Assembly (NCBI RefSeq): GCF_030247195.1
Contig: NC_080670.1
Coordinates: 97,300,401 to 97,364,400, forward strand
Direction: 5' to 3'
Length of the DNA stretch: 64,000 bases
Source: Topomyia yanbarensis
Taxonomy: Eukaryota; Arthropoda; Insecta; Diptera; Culicidae
Each line of letters begins with the position of its first letter. The stretch's first letter is position 1. This document shows positions 11,698 to 21,797 of this stretch, in pieces. The notes beneath the pieces are model-generated. The model was not told where the DNA came from. It was given only the letters and a program-made list of their open reading frames with translations, and searched no databases. The translations under genes and the position numbers were made by a program.

Positions 11698-12268
11698 AAG
11701 TTAATCGCAAATGTGTTTTACACAACGCGCTAATGGGTAAAACTTCATACACCCAAGTCTCAGTACGAGCGAAGCGCGTGGCGGTACGTTTTTCGCGCGC
11801 AAGGCGCTGTTGAAAAATTCATATCTCCATAAGTATTTAATTGCCCACTCCGAAAATTTAATGGCATCAAGAAAAATGATTTTCCTATTTTATACAATAA
11901 AAAAAAGAAAAAAAAATCATGTCCAAGTTTGAAAAAAATAGATTTGTTTTAAACTTTTAAATATTTTCCATGAAATCAATACGTTGAGTAAGTATTAATA
12001 TACTTAATCCGAAAGCTGTGAAAATGGTGCACATTTCATGTCTTGGCCACTTTTTGGTATCTTCTTTAGTTTTACTGTACGAGCGATTGAAAAAAGTAGG
12101 TTTTTTTTCAAATGGTGAAATTTAACACAAAAACTTTCGAAAGTCTCGCCTACTATGTTGAAATAAAAAAATACGTGTCGAATATTTTTGACTACTAAAC
12201 CGAGAAAAAAATTGATCTTGGCAAAAACTATTTTTATGGTAAATTTTGCGTAGAATGCCCCATATATG
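11698..12268 (-). repeat. Right long terminal inverted repeat of the 4.7-kb element
   Basis: Inverse of 7569-8116 with scattered substitutions and small indels. Confidence 0.75.
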
Positions 12269-12609
12269 TTAAGTTCGAATTTAGATTAATACAGCATACA
12301 TTCTCTATAACAGAGGAAGTTTACAAGCAACCATTTCACGTAAAGAGTCGCTAGGAGACAAACAATGTGCCCGTTATTTTGTAGTATTTTAAAAATACTA
12401 TCAGATGGTCATAACATTGATTGCCACTTTTGCTACCTTCGAAGTTATTTACCTTGGAAAGTGTCGAATTTTGAGCATAAAATCGTCAATAACTCTGTTT
12501 ATATACAAGTTACTGATTTGATCTCTGAAGAAGAAATGTGCGCATTTATAAGAGCTAACAGTTGTCCGAAGTCGATTTTCACGAGAAATCAACGTCAAAG
12601 ATGTTATAT

Positions 12610-13165
12610 TTAAAAAACCTGTTCTAATCCACCTAGTGGTGCAATTGTGCTTTTCTCATTTGTCCACACTACGATTCCATGGCTGGTTATGTTCAATACA
12701 ACGGTAGAGATGAATATTACATATTCAGTACGATTTGCACATACATACAATGGATCGACAGCCACGATCTTGAGATGCTATGTGTGGACACTGAAACATC
12801 GCTTGAAACCAGCGGCGGATCAAGGAAGAGCATCCGGGGGCTCCGGACCCTGCCGAAAATTTTCAACTTGTTAAGAAATTTTAAACTAGTTTGAATTTCA
12901 ATGTGACAACCCCTCATTGCATACTCATACCTACGCCTAAATAAGTAAAAAAACCGCCGGGATTAGGTTGACGATTTTTAGAGTGATTGGATAATCTTGT
13001 GCAAATCGGTCCAGCCATCTCTGAGAAACAGAGGTGACATTTTTTACACATACACACATACACACACGTACATACATACACACAGACATTTTCCGATCTC
13101 GGCGAGCTGAGTCGAATAGTATATGATATGGGTTGACGATTTTTAGAGTGATTGAATAACCTCTC
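12610..13165. repeat. Mosquito-type dispersed repeat with CA-rich run, copy 1
   Basis: Begins with AATCCACCTAGTGGTGCAAT and ends with a CA/CATA-rich run followed by TTTTCCGATCTCGGCGAGC. A second copy with clear similarity lies at 59365-60140, and related CA-run pieces occur at 45660-45759 and, inverted, at 62740-62880. The reading frames across it are chance frames. Known in general terms as very abundant in culicine genomes; I do not assign a family. Confidence 0.6.
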
Positions 13166-14028
13166 TATATCAAAAAGGTGCCAAAGTTCAAAAAAGTTAA
13201 TTTTCGCCAAAAATTTTTTTTCGAGATTGCATCAAATCTCGACGTTTCATGCATCTGGTTTTGTATGACGCGAGCAGGGTAGTGGATTTCTTTCAGATTT
13301 GCCTTACCGGACTCGATCAAACGTAAGCTATTTCGTTTTCTTTCGCACAAATATCGCCCAGGAAAGGCACTAAGTTTCACTACCTTTATTTGGTTTATGA
13401 TACACCTTCAGACACATACATTCATGTTAACATACGGTCGAATTTTCTCGAGACTACACGACGCACCCGGTTGCGCGTGCTAATCACAAATGCCTCCTCA
13501 ACTCTGGTTCAAAAGACTTTTTAACAACGCGGGTTTAGATCACTTTCGCGCATCTCTGAGAGAAAACCACGAAGTTCTTGAAAGCATTTCTAAAGCTCTC
13601 ACTAGAGCTGTCGGTCGCTAGCCGATTCAATTAAAAACAATGGGTCGTTCCCCGAGGTAATGCCATGCCCCTGCTACGGAAGGCCGCGGCGTAAACAAAC
13701 AATTTTGTTATCATTAAACATTGCCCTCGCGTATGCAAAGCGCAGCGTAATACGTCTAACAACCTTTGAATGGACCGGATCGTTATATTTCACAGTGGTG
13801 TGAAAGTTTCAGTGAGTGAAGGTCATCCTTTGTTAGTTCGTTAGCTGCCGTTCTGCCGCTTGCAGTACTGGATTTCGCTGGTGCGGAACAATCGACGTTG
13901 TTTGCAGATAAGTTGTGTTTGATTTTTTTCCTCGTTTGCTTTCTTTCCTTTTCCCTTCTTTTACTCTACCTTGTAATCAAATAATAAGACACATCCACGT
14001 TTATATAAAACTCTGCCCTCGTGCTTAA
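13166..14028. other. Non-coding DNA, probably including the LINE 5' leader
   Basis: The last ~250 bp, up to the C run at 14096-14108, are GC-richer than the neighbouring DNA and run straight into the LINE frame, so this is probably its 5' untranslated region. Further left I recognise nothing. Confidence 0.4.
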
Positions 14029-15060
14029 CTGGCCGAGGGCGAAATACCATCTGATGTTATCACGGAAGTCCCTGATCCCCCTAACACTCGCATTGCCCCC
14101 CCCCCCCCAAAACAGTACCAACAAGGTTCCTCTGGGCCATGGGTGGTATATTTTCGGACCGGAGAGAAACCGGTTAATATATTAAAACTTTCTCGAGATC
14201 TGACTGCTAACTACCCGGCCGTAACTCAGATAACACGTGTTCGGGCAAACAAAATACGTGTTCTAATGAATGATCTCGGCCAGGCAAACGCGATTGCTTG
14301 CTGTGAGCGCTTTACGCGGGAATTTAAAGCGTACGCGTCTTGTGTGGCCGTAGAAATCGATGGGGTAGTGTCCGAACCGGGCCTGAAATGCGAAGAACTG
14401 TTGGAGCACGGGGTTGGCTGCTTTAACGACCCCTCACTTCAACAGATTAAGATCTTGGAATGCAAACAATTGTATACCGCAAACACCGAGGGAGGTAAGA
14501 CTACCTACTCTCTATCAGGCTCGCTTCGGGTGACATTCGCCGGGTCCTCTTTTCCCAACTACATCCTCCTTGACAAAGTTCGCCTACCTGTTCGCCTGTT
14601 TGTACCGCGGGTTATGAGATGCAGCAATTGCAAGCAGTTGGGTCACACAACCACATATTGTGGAAATAAGAAACGATGCGGCAAATGCGAAGAAGAGCAT
14701 GAGGATGACTCTTGCGGCAAAGAAACTGAAAAGTGTATTTGCTGCGGGGGCCTTTCGCATCTTAAATCATGCCCTGCGTACAAGCAGCGCGGGGATAAAA
14801 TTAAGCGCTCCCTTAAGGAACGCTCGAGGTGCTCTTATGCAGAAATGCTAAAGAATGCTTCGCCATCTGTCCTGCCCGAAAATCCCTATGCTGATTTGGC
14901 TAACGTTGAGCAAGAATCTGACGACCCACGAGAGGGAACATCTTTGGTTAACCCAGGGGAATCCAGGAAGAGGAGACATCTAGCCTCCCCTAGATTGCCT
15001 CGTAAGGGTACCAAGGTGTCGTCCCCTGAGAGAATAAATTCAACGGAAGTGATGCACTAA
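14029..15060 (+). pseudogene. Gag-like ORF1 of a Jockey-type non-LTR retrotransposon
   Basis: Encodes a nucleic-acid-binding ORF1 protein, the partner that packages LINE RNA. The frame is open from just after a TAA (14026-14028) to a TAA at 15058-15060, but I see no in-frame ATG before the conserved region, and an ATG at 14139 is out of frame, so the N terminus is damaged. Three cysteine-histidine knuckles follow in a row: CSNCKQLGHTTTYC (C-x2-C-x4-H-x4-C), CGKCEEEHEDDSC and CICCGGLSHLKSC. Upstream is the Jockey-type ORF1 domain with the phrase FVPRVMRCSNC; the tail is basic (ESRKRRHLASPRLPRKG). ORF2 follows 268 bp downstream. The zinc knuckles and order are seen; assignment to the Jockey clade is by recognition of the pattern. 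Confidence 0.85.
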
Positions 15061-15328
15061 AGCCGAATCAATTTGCTCCAGGACTTGGAAATATTAATTC
15101 TGACAAGGACCAGGAACACCAAAAACCCCAAGTGTCCCTTTTTTCCAACAGACACTCAGTCCAGTAACGGACTAATGAAATTTTCTGACATAGTGGACTT
15201 AATTTTCACAACTTTCAATGTTACTGATCCTCTTTAAAGCATTCTGATACATTTTCTCCCTATAGTGCAAACATTTTTGAAGCAGTTGACTGCTAAATGG
15301 CCCCTCCTTGCAGCGATCGTATCCTTCG

Positions 15329-16113
15329 ATGGCTAAGTCATCAAACGAGGTCACTGATTCGATCACTGTCTTACAGTGGAATTGCAGAAGTATTCTCCCG
15401 AAAATCGATTCCTTCAAATTTTTACTAAACAGTTTAAAATGTGATGTTTTTGCATTATGTGAAACTTGGTTAACTTCCGATATAAATATCAACTTCCATG
15501 ACTTTAATATTATTCGTCTGGATCGAGAAAACCCCTATGGAGGAGTACTTTTGGAGATTGCAAAGTGCTATTCTTTCAACCGAATTAACCTCCCTTCGGC
15601 ACCAGGCATTGAAATTGTCGCTTGTCAAGTTCTAATCAAAGGCAAAGACCTTTGCATTGCTTCCATCTACATTCCTCCTGGAGCCTCGGTAGGGCACCGA
15701 ACGCTTTGTAATATCACGGAATCCTTACCGGCACCGCGGCTAGTTCTAGGAAACTTTAACTCGCACGGTACGGTATGGGGTTGTCTTCACGATGATAATA
15801 GACATAATGATAATAACATTAATCCAAGATCTTTCCGACAATTTCAACATGACCATCTTAAACACGGGAGAAATGACGCGTATTCCTACACCACCAGCAC
15901 GCGCGAGCGCGTTGGATTTATCACTGTACTCGACATCGCTACAGTTAGATTGCATGTGGAAGGTGATTTCTGATCGCCACGGTAGCGATCATTTGCCTAT
16001 CGTAATTTCAATTGCTAACGGTTCAAGACCATCGGAAACAATCAATGTCTCGTATGACCTCACACGGAACATTAATTGGAAGAGTTACGCAACCGCTATA
16101 TCCGTTAAAATCG
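15329..16113 (+). pseudogene. ORF2 apurinic-type endonuclease domain, truncated and frameshifted
   Basis: Starts at ATG 15329 (MAKSSNEV). The APE-like endonuclease that nicks target DNA is readable: LQWNCRS near the start, the catalytic Glu in ALCETWL, LGNFNSHG (usually GDFN, so the Asp is changed) and SDRHGSDHLPI near the end. A frameshift lies between about 15792 and 15830, where a short ATAATGATAATA run has slipped; the second half reads in another frame. The element stops at about 16113 where GATTCATTT satellite begins, so the whole reverse transcriptase is missing. Not functional. Confidence 0.85.
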
Positions 16114-16349
16114 ATTTGATTCATTTGATTCATTTTATTCATATCTTTAATTTTATGCATTTCATGTTCAGTCATTCGTTTTATTTCATTCAATTCGTTA
16201 GTATGAGTCAATTTATTCTAATAATCTTATAACTATTTCTAAATATAATCTTAATTTTTATTTAATAACCTAATCTATTTTGATTCGTGCATATTATAAT
16301 TTTGATTTACATTAATTTTTCTACTCATTTTATGAATTTTAAAACCTAT
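16114..16349. repeat. Decayed GATTCATTT satellite at the LINE break
   Basis: Starts with two clean 9-mers, then drifts into ATTCAT/ATTCGTT-like sequence. It is the leftmost trace of the satellite that dominates 21798-36520. Confidence 0.6.
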
Positions 16350-16351
16350 TA

Positions 16352-18149
16352 CAGGTATACCTCAATAGTACGTACACCTTCGCTTCGTTTAGTGTACGTA
16401 CTATCGAAACGTACGTACTATCGAATCACAAAAATAAATTTCAAAATATTACTTTTTATGTTTAATATTGCATGAAAACTTACAAAAATAAGATTTATCA
16501 CTGAATTAATCCCCATATTAGTGATGAATTGTTCAATCACTGTTTATTTGGTTTTAGAAGACAATCCGAATGGGTGAAAATGGCATGTAAAAGCATTTCC
16601 TCGGACTTAGTCAGTTCCTTGACTATGTACGATTTGTCTGAATTTTGCATAAAATATTCTGAATTTGTAATAAAAAACCGAAAGGAATAAGATGCCTCTG
16701 AATATCGTAGGATATTCGAGAGTTATTGATAAATTCTTTGAATTTGGTAGCATTTCCGCGAGCGCGATGCCATTAACAACATATTGTTTTTCTATACCTT
16801 TATTTGTTTTGGTCGCAAAACAGATATTTAAATATATTTGCAATGGCGATTAAATTTTAAATATATTTTATGACAACATATGAGTTTAAAGATATATAAA
16901 GCATAGTTCCCTGTCATACCTTAAACCTTGAACCATTCCAATATGTTGAATACTACTTTAAATGCTCGCACGAGTTTCACAAAAAAAGTATAGAGGAAAA
17001 AAGGCTCGTTTAGCTGTGTTTGTCCAGATCTGTAAGTCATATTAGTCTCCATCAAATTCGCTGGGCGTACTTGATCCGAATCTTACCCACTCCATTCAAA
17101 ACTTAGTATCTCCTAGAATGTAATGAATTCAGCACTCACCTTTTATGTGCATAATATTTGAAAATCAATTAGCAAAAATCGTGTTATCATTGCTCTAGAT
17201 AGTATACCTTAAAAGTTACTAAAATCATTTTTGGTCTTCAGAAAAATTTCTTTGAATTTTACCGGTTACTTCGAAGTTAGTAATACTTATCTGAGACACC
17301 GTACATAAAGCATGCAAAAGTTTTTGGTCAAACTTTCATGATTTTGTGAAGGTAACTGTGAGTTTTGGAAATTTACTTGAGGTTCGTTGTAATTTATTTG
17401 TTTGAAGTAATATTGCAAAGCTTGAAGACACCCCTTGATGTTTGAATTTTTTTTCCACAAATCCTTTAAATACTCTTGAAATTTTGTAAACTTTCCAGAA
17501 GTTCTAAAGATTTCGATCAAGATCGTAAAATTTGGTGAAGTTCGCAGAATTTCCCCGAGTTTGGTAAAAGATGAGTGAATATCGTGAACACTCGGCTGTT
17601 TATGTAAAATGTTTGAGTGCATGAAAATTCTCTGAAGTTTGAAGTATTTTCCTAAATTTTATACAACCGGCGAATTGTCATCCTCAAAGCTCATTGAGAT
17701 TCTCTGATGTTTGACAAAAAAAAACTATGAATGATAGGAATATCGTACAAATTGTCTGTAGTTCTAAGGATTTCTTTGTAAGTTAGCAAGCTCCCAAAAA
17801 TTTATAAGACTTTCAAGATACTTATAGGACGTCCCTAAAGCTCGTAGGACTCTTTTCATACTTGGTAGAATTTCATGATGCATTTATGGTTTACTTAAAC
17901 TTTGGAATACTTTGCTAGAGTTTGCAGAACTATTCTGAGTAGCACAGAACCCTTGACATACCCTCTCTAAAGTATGCAGAAGTAACATGGAACTCGTGAA
18001 ACTTCTATAAAATGTGACGCATTTTGTTGAAGTTTACAAAATCAAACGAAAAAAAAAAATTGTTGGTAGGTGTACGCACTATCGAGGCAAAATGTACATA
18101 CTATCGAGGGTACGTACTAACGAGGGTACGTGCTATCGAGGTATACCTG
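16352..18149. mobile_element. Pogo/Tigger-like non-autonomous element, TA target
   Basis: Ends CAGGTATACCTC and GAGGTATACCTG are inverted, and TA flanks both (16350-16351, 18150-18151). The tip resembles pogo/Tigger tips, which start CAGGCATACCTC in Tigger. Next to each end a GTACGTACTATCGA motif is repeated two to four times, the usual layout for transposase-binding sites. I find no DDE transposase; the interior is a degenerate short-period array (17210-18050). Confidence 0.65.
17210..18050. repeat. Degenerate ~25-30-bp array inside the pogo-like element
   Basis: Variants of the phrase GAAGTT(C/T)(G/T)(T/C)AGAATTTC recur many times with irregular spacing, giving a diverged tandem array. The minus-strand frame at 17287-17622 is a by-product of it. 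Confidence 0.4.
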
Positions 18150-18399
18150 TATTTCATTTTTTGCTTTACTTTTTTTTATTTAGGTCGTTTTGTTGATTTC
18201 TATAATTTATTCAGTTTATTCAAGATTTTATTCGTGCAAGACTAGAAACTGTTTTCATCCCACCTCTAGTTGGGTACCAACTTCTCGTGAGTTCTGCAAA
18301 CTAATCCAATAGTGAAATGTGTAAGAAATGTCTCATCTCACTGCTAGGTGGATTAAATCGGTTTTTAACTTTAAATATATTATCATAACATTTTAATTA

Positions 18400-19345
18400 G
18401 GGTAAGGTGGGGCAAATCCGACCTAGTAAATGGTTTTGGCTGTAAAATGCGCATTTCACATCGGATCAAGTCGTTTTATATACCAAATTTAAAGTTAGAC
18501 TCCTGGGCAACTTTCTGCATACAGCATTATATTTATATCTTGGGAATATATTGAGATACAAGTGTTTTACAAAAATGTTCATTCCTGCTGTTTTCAAAAA
18601 TGGTGGGGTAAACCCGACCTCCCATGTTTTTCGTTGGTTTAGTACAGATATTACTCAAATTTCATGGTGTTTCAATGATAAATCAATGAATGTTATGTTA
18701 TTGAATTGTAACATGAAGAAAATGGAGTTCAATGTCAATCTTGGAATGCTAAAATCACGAGCAGTAGCACGTAATGATATTCCCATTTGAATCGGAGCAA
18801 TTGCTCGACGAATATTCTAATTATCACGTTTTTGTGTCTTTCGTTTGTAATTATGAACCATTTTGCAAAAAAATAATAAATAATAACCATAAAAATATAT
18901 TTCAATTTGATGAATAAAAATTTTCTTAGCAAAAAAGCGGTCGGATTTACCCCAATATTTAGAGGTCGGATTTGCCCCACCGCGTCATTTTTCATGACGA
19001 TGCGATTAAAAAAATATGAAAAAGGTTGAACTAAATTCATCTATGCACTTTGTAGGACTTAAATCAAAGAATTTAAATCAACTTACATTTTGTATGCAAT
19101 CGCTTTAACAATCAGAAATATCCTGCAGTCAATGATGCACAAAAGTCAAATCAAAAGTTGTAAAAACACACTTTTTGTCGTATGAGCATCTCAATTGAGA
19201 CTAATAAAATGCTGTCATACCACCATTATGATTATTTTAGATGCTCTACACGACACCATTGATATTAGTTCGCGTAGTGCTTCTGATTTTCGGTAACAGA
19301 GGGGGGTCGGGTTTACCCAACGGTCGGATTTGCCCCACCTTACCC
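18400..19345. mobile_element. TA-flanked TIR element with GGGTAAGGTGGGGC ends
   Basis: Inverted ends GGGTAAGGTGGGGCAAATCC and its inverse are flanked by TA (18398-18399, 19346-19347). Inside, GGTCGGATTT(A/G)CCCC appears several times (around 18600, 18940, 18970, 19305), so the terminal motif is reiterated. No transposase. Shares its GTAAGGTGG tip with the element at 4489-5624. The array of ATTCATTT-like sequence resumes right after it, so it inserted into old satellite. Confidence 0.7.
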
Positions 19346-19347
19346 TA

Positions 19348-19869
19348 ATTATTTCATTCAGCATCTTTTTATTCATTTTATCTATTTTATTCGTTTCATT
19401 TTTTCGATTCACTCTGATCAGTTTACTCATATCATTAATCTCACTTTTTTTTTGTTCTTTTGTTTTTTTTAATAGCCCGCCTCTCACCCCCACACCAAAA
19501 GGCTCGCAAAGAGAGCCCCCTGGTAGTGGACACATCAGTTCTTAGCGTACAAAAAAAGGTCAGCACAAAAATGAAAAAAAGGTATTCGCGAAGACGCTGA
19601 GAACGAAAAAAATAGACAAAATTAGCACGTGAAAGTAACCGGCACAAACATTACAGTGTAATGTACAAATAATAGCTACAAAGAGCACGCAGTTGAACGA
19701 TAATTCCTTTTAAGGGGCCTGCTGTAGTATTAATATTAAATAGATTCGGATTTTAAACAAAACTATTTAAACTAAATTTAAATTTAATATTAACATTCTA
19801 AGAAAATGGAAAAGGAAAAGAAAGAAAGCTTTTTGGGGGAACATCAAGTTTATGCAGTTCATGTTAAGT
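19348..19869. other. Decayed satellite then unassigned non-coding DNA
   Basis: 19348-19440 is drifted ATTCATTT-like repeat. 19441-19869 has T- and A-rich runs and may include the 3' untranslated region of the LINE fragment that follows on the minus strand; no gene seen. Confidence 0.45.
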
Positions 19870-20478
19870 TCATATTAAAAACACACTAATTTTATTTTTC
19901 AAATAACGTTTTAAGCTTGTTTCAAAATGGATGCGATTTGTTATCTGTCTTAACTCAGTAGGAAGCTGATTGAAAATCGTTGGCCCGGCAAAGGAAATGC
20001 GTTTCTGACCAAGGTTGCTGAAAGCCCTGGTGCGTTGTAAATTATTGGCTTGCCTAGTGGTATACATACGAATGCCTGTAGTAAACCGTATGTTATTATG
20101 TGCTAGAGGGTTGTACTGTGCATTAAAAACATACAATATTGTTTGTAATTCAGTCAATCCAAGCAAGGGCAATATGTTATGAGAATTATTAGTATAAAGC
20201 AGGATAGTTGGATACATGATTGATTTCTTGAATATAATTTTAAGGCATCTATTCTGAAGTGTTTGAAGCTTTTTTAAATTGGATATGCTGGCATGCCCCC
20301 ACAGTGATACAAGGTAATTTAAAAGGGAATGGATATGCGCATAGTAGAACTTCAATAGCACGTGCTGTGGGATAAAATAACAAACCCGGCGCATAGCCCC
20401 ACATAATGAAGCGATCTTTTTTTCAAGTGATTTTATGATTATATTTTTTATTGTATTCGATGTTTTCATTCTATTCAT
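19870..20478 (-). pseudogene. C-terminal fragment of a CR1/L2-like reverse transcriptase ORF2
   Basis: About 200 codons ending at a stop at 19870. It reads KKIASLCGAMRRV, then FYYAHIHSLLNYLVSLWGHAS, KLQTLQNRCLKIIF, and a tail with FSNLGQKRISFAGPTIFNQL. This is the region downstream of the catalytic palm in CR1/L2-type LINEs, a helical thumb-like segment with the conserved WGH and LQ.LQNR phrases. The catalytic YADD part is absent, because the sequence breaks into decayed satellite at about 20480. A 3' fragment with no start, so not a gene. The clade call is moderate; the LINE origin is secure. Confidence 0.75.
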
Positions 20479-20830
20479 TTTTTCCAGTTCATATATTTTG
20501 TTCAGCTTTTTTCATTTTAATAGTCTGACTATTTTTTTAGTCATATTCATTTCATCCAAATAATTTATTCGACACAATTTACTTTTTCCAATAATTTATA
20601 ACATTTTAACATCTTTAATTTTATTCTGCTCATTTACATTTATTTTATCCATTCAGTTCATTTTGTTTCATTTCATTTATTTTTTATTTTATTCATTTAA
20701 TTCTTTTTGTTTATTCCATTCATTTTGTTCATTTCATTCATTTGTATTCACTGGATTCATTAAATTAATGTGATTTATTTAATACATTTGATTCATTCGA
20801 TTGATTGGTTGCCATTTTAAGACTTTAACA
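20479..20830. repeat. Decayed ATTCATTTG satellite left of the PLE arm
   Basis: Drifted relatives of GATTCATTT and GATTGATTT run up to the 3' end of the left PLE copy, becoming cleaner toward 20800. Confidence 0.6.
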
Positions 20831-20933
20831 AAAGCACTGTTTTGAGCGACTTAGTGGAATGTTATATTACACACTTTAACCGTTGTCTTCCGTTTTAATT
20901 CCACTATGATGAACAAAATGCAAAATTGCACTT

Positions 20934-20995
20934 TTCTGTTACAGATACGTATTTCGGCTACGACTTGCAGCCTTCTTCAGTGTATTGTATCAGAA
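20934..20995 (-). ncRNA. Type I hammerhead ribozyme, left arm
   Basis: Reading the minus strand: helix I 5' side TTCTG…TACA, core CTGAAGA plus one extra A, helix II GGCT/AGCC with a 9-nt loop, GAAA, a short helix III with 2-3 bp and an ATC cleavage site, then TGTA…CAGAA closing helix I. All three helices form by inspection. N7 is A, and the extra base after the CTGANGA box is unusual. Hammerheads are known in the terminal repeats of Penelope-like elements. Activity is not shown. Confidence 0.7.
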
Positions 20996-21073
20996 TGAAG
21001 AAAATGCCCTCTGTACCGCTTTATGTACCAAAAAGGCAGGTAGAAATTAGGTAACTTAGGTGTGTGAAGATGA

Positions 21074-21511
21074 TCATTTGCGTACGGGTAATGTTTGGAA
21101 AAGCCATGTGTATCCGTTACCTTGATCTCGATTGAGTAAAGACGAAGGGGGTTGTTTAAAAATTTCTAGGCTCTCAGCAACATCCAATTTCCATGGCTTA
21201 GAAGTTTGACGTTGAATTTTTATATCCTCGGTAGTCAGATCATGTTTTTCTGAAAAGGAATGTTCCGCTACCTTAGATTTGAAGTGAAATGGTACATCTT
21301 TAACAGCTTCCTTGGAAGCTTTTGTGATTTCAGCGATGTGCTCTTTAAACCGAATATCTAGTGTTCTCTTAGTTTGTCCAATATAAATTTTATCACAATG
21401 AGAACAAGAAATTTTGTATACCCCAGATTTTCCCAGAGTTTCAATTGGATCTTTAGTAGATCCTAAAATCGATTTAAGTTGGTACTTTCTACTACTAAAA
21501 ACAAGATCCAT
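21074..21511 (-). CDS. GIY-YIG endonuclease domain of a Penelope-like element
   Basis: 145 codons from ATG to stop. The two motif strands are GVYKI (residues 30-34) and YIG (43-45). A Cys-x2-Cys pair (36 and 39) lies between them, and His 58, 84 and 90 follow; a zinc-binding CCHH set in this place is characteristic of Penelope-like endonucleases. Conserved Arg 49 or 54 and Glu 113 (in DVAESLEI) are the likely catalytic residues. The enzyme nicks DNA for target-primed insertion. In the element the frame continues from the reverse transcriptase, so this ATG is only the first Met after the frame break; a shift in an A run near 21640 separates it from the thumb segment. The protein is identical, residue for residue, to the one at 36805-37242. 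Confidence 0.85.
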   Translation of the reverse strand: MDLVFSSRKYQLKSILGSTKDPIETLGKSGVYKISCSHCDKIYIGQTKRTLDIRFKEHIAEITKASKEAVKDVPFHFKSKVAEHSFSEKHDLTTEDIKIQRQTSKPWKLDVAESLEIFKQPPSSLLNRDQGNGYTWLFQTLPVRK

Positions 21512-21783
21512 ACCAAACTTTTTTAATTTATGTCTAAGTGGATAAGCCGTATTTTTGTTGAAGTCTACTGCTATCCTTTTTAAATTCTCGGTTAATGGGG
21601 TTAATGTTGTGAGGGATTGTTTTTTGAATTTTTTACTTTTTTATTGATTATTGATTGGATTGTTTGCTCTGGATATCCATTGAGCCTACCAATTCTGAAA
21701 ATAAACTCTGTTTCTTTAAATTTTGCTTCTTCGCTTAGTGGTAAACTAAGCATTCTATGAACCATGTAATGGAATGCTGCCAT
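21512..21783 (-). pseudogene. C-terminal reverse-transcriptase (thumb) remnant of the PLE
   Basis: The first 60 codons read AFHYMVHRMLSLPLSEEAKF, then a segment with FRIGRLNGYPEQTIQSIINKK. This is the helical part after the Penelope reverse-transcriptase palm; the NGY phrase is typical. The frame breaks in a run of A's (six here) just after INKK and the endonuclease continues in another frame. The palm with the catalytic Asp residues is missing, because the satellite starts immediately upstream. Not functional as it stands. Confidence 0.75.
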
Positions 21784-21797
21784 TTTATGCTAATAAG

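Larger units (their letters stand above)
7569..12268. mobile_element. 4.7-kb TIR element flanked by TTAA, non-autonomous
   Basis: The outer ~550 bp on each side (7569-8116 and 11698-12268) are inverted copies of each other, starting TATATGGGGCATTC at the left and ending with its inverse. TTAA lies next to both ends (7565-7568 and 12269-12272), the target used by piggyBac and Kolobok elements, though the ends do not match a canonical piggyBac tip. The interior (8117-11697) has no transposase; it contains a small TA-flanked MITE (9262-9394) and a palindromic repeat (9948-10055). The arms differ by many small changes, so the insertion is not recent. Superfamily left open. Confidence 0.65.
20865..21797 (-). 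mobile_element. Penelope-like element, 5'-truncated, left inverted arm
   Basis: Minus-strand segment carrying the end of the reverse transcriptase, a GIY-YIG endonuclease and a hammerhead ribozyme, in the order of a canonical Penelope-like element 3' half. Its truncated 5' side joins the 9-bp satellite at about 21797. The right arm (36521-37442) is the same sequence in the other orientation with the same satellite junction. Differences include a 2-bp deletion and a one-base change in an A run in the right arm and several substitutions, so the two are close but not identical copies. Similarity ends on the 3' side at about 20865. Confidence 0.85.

Noticed and set aside
17287..17622. 111-codon minus-strand frame
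   Set aside because: Generated by the degenerate short-period array inside the pogo-like element.
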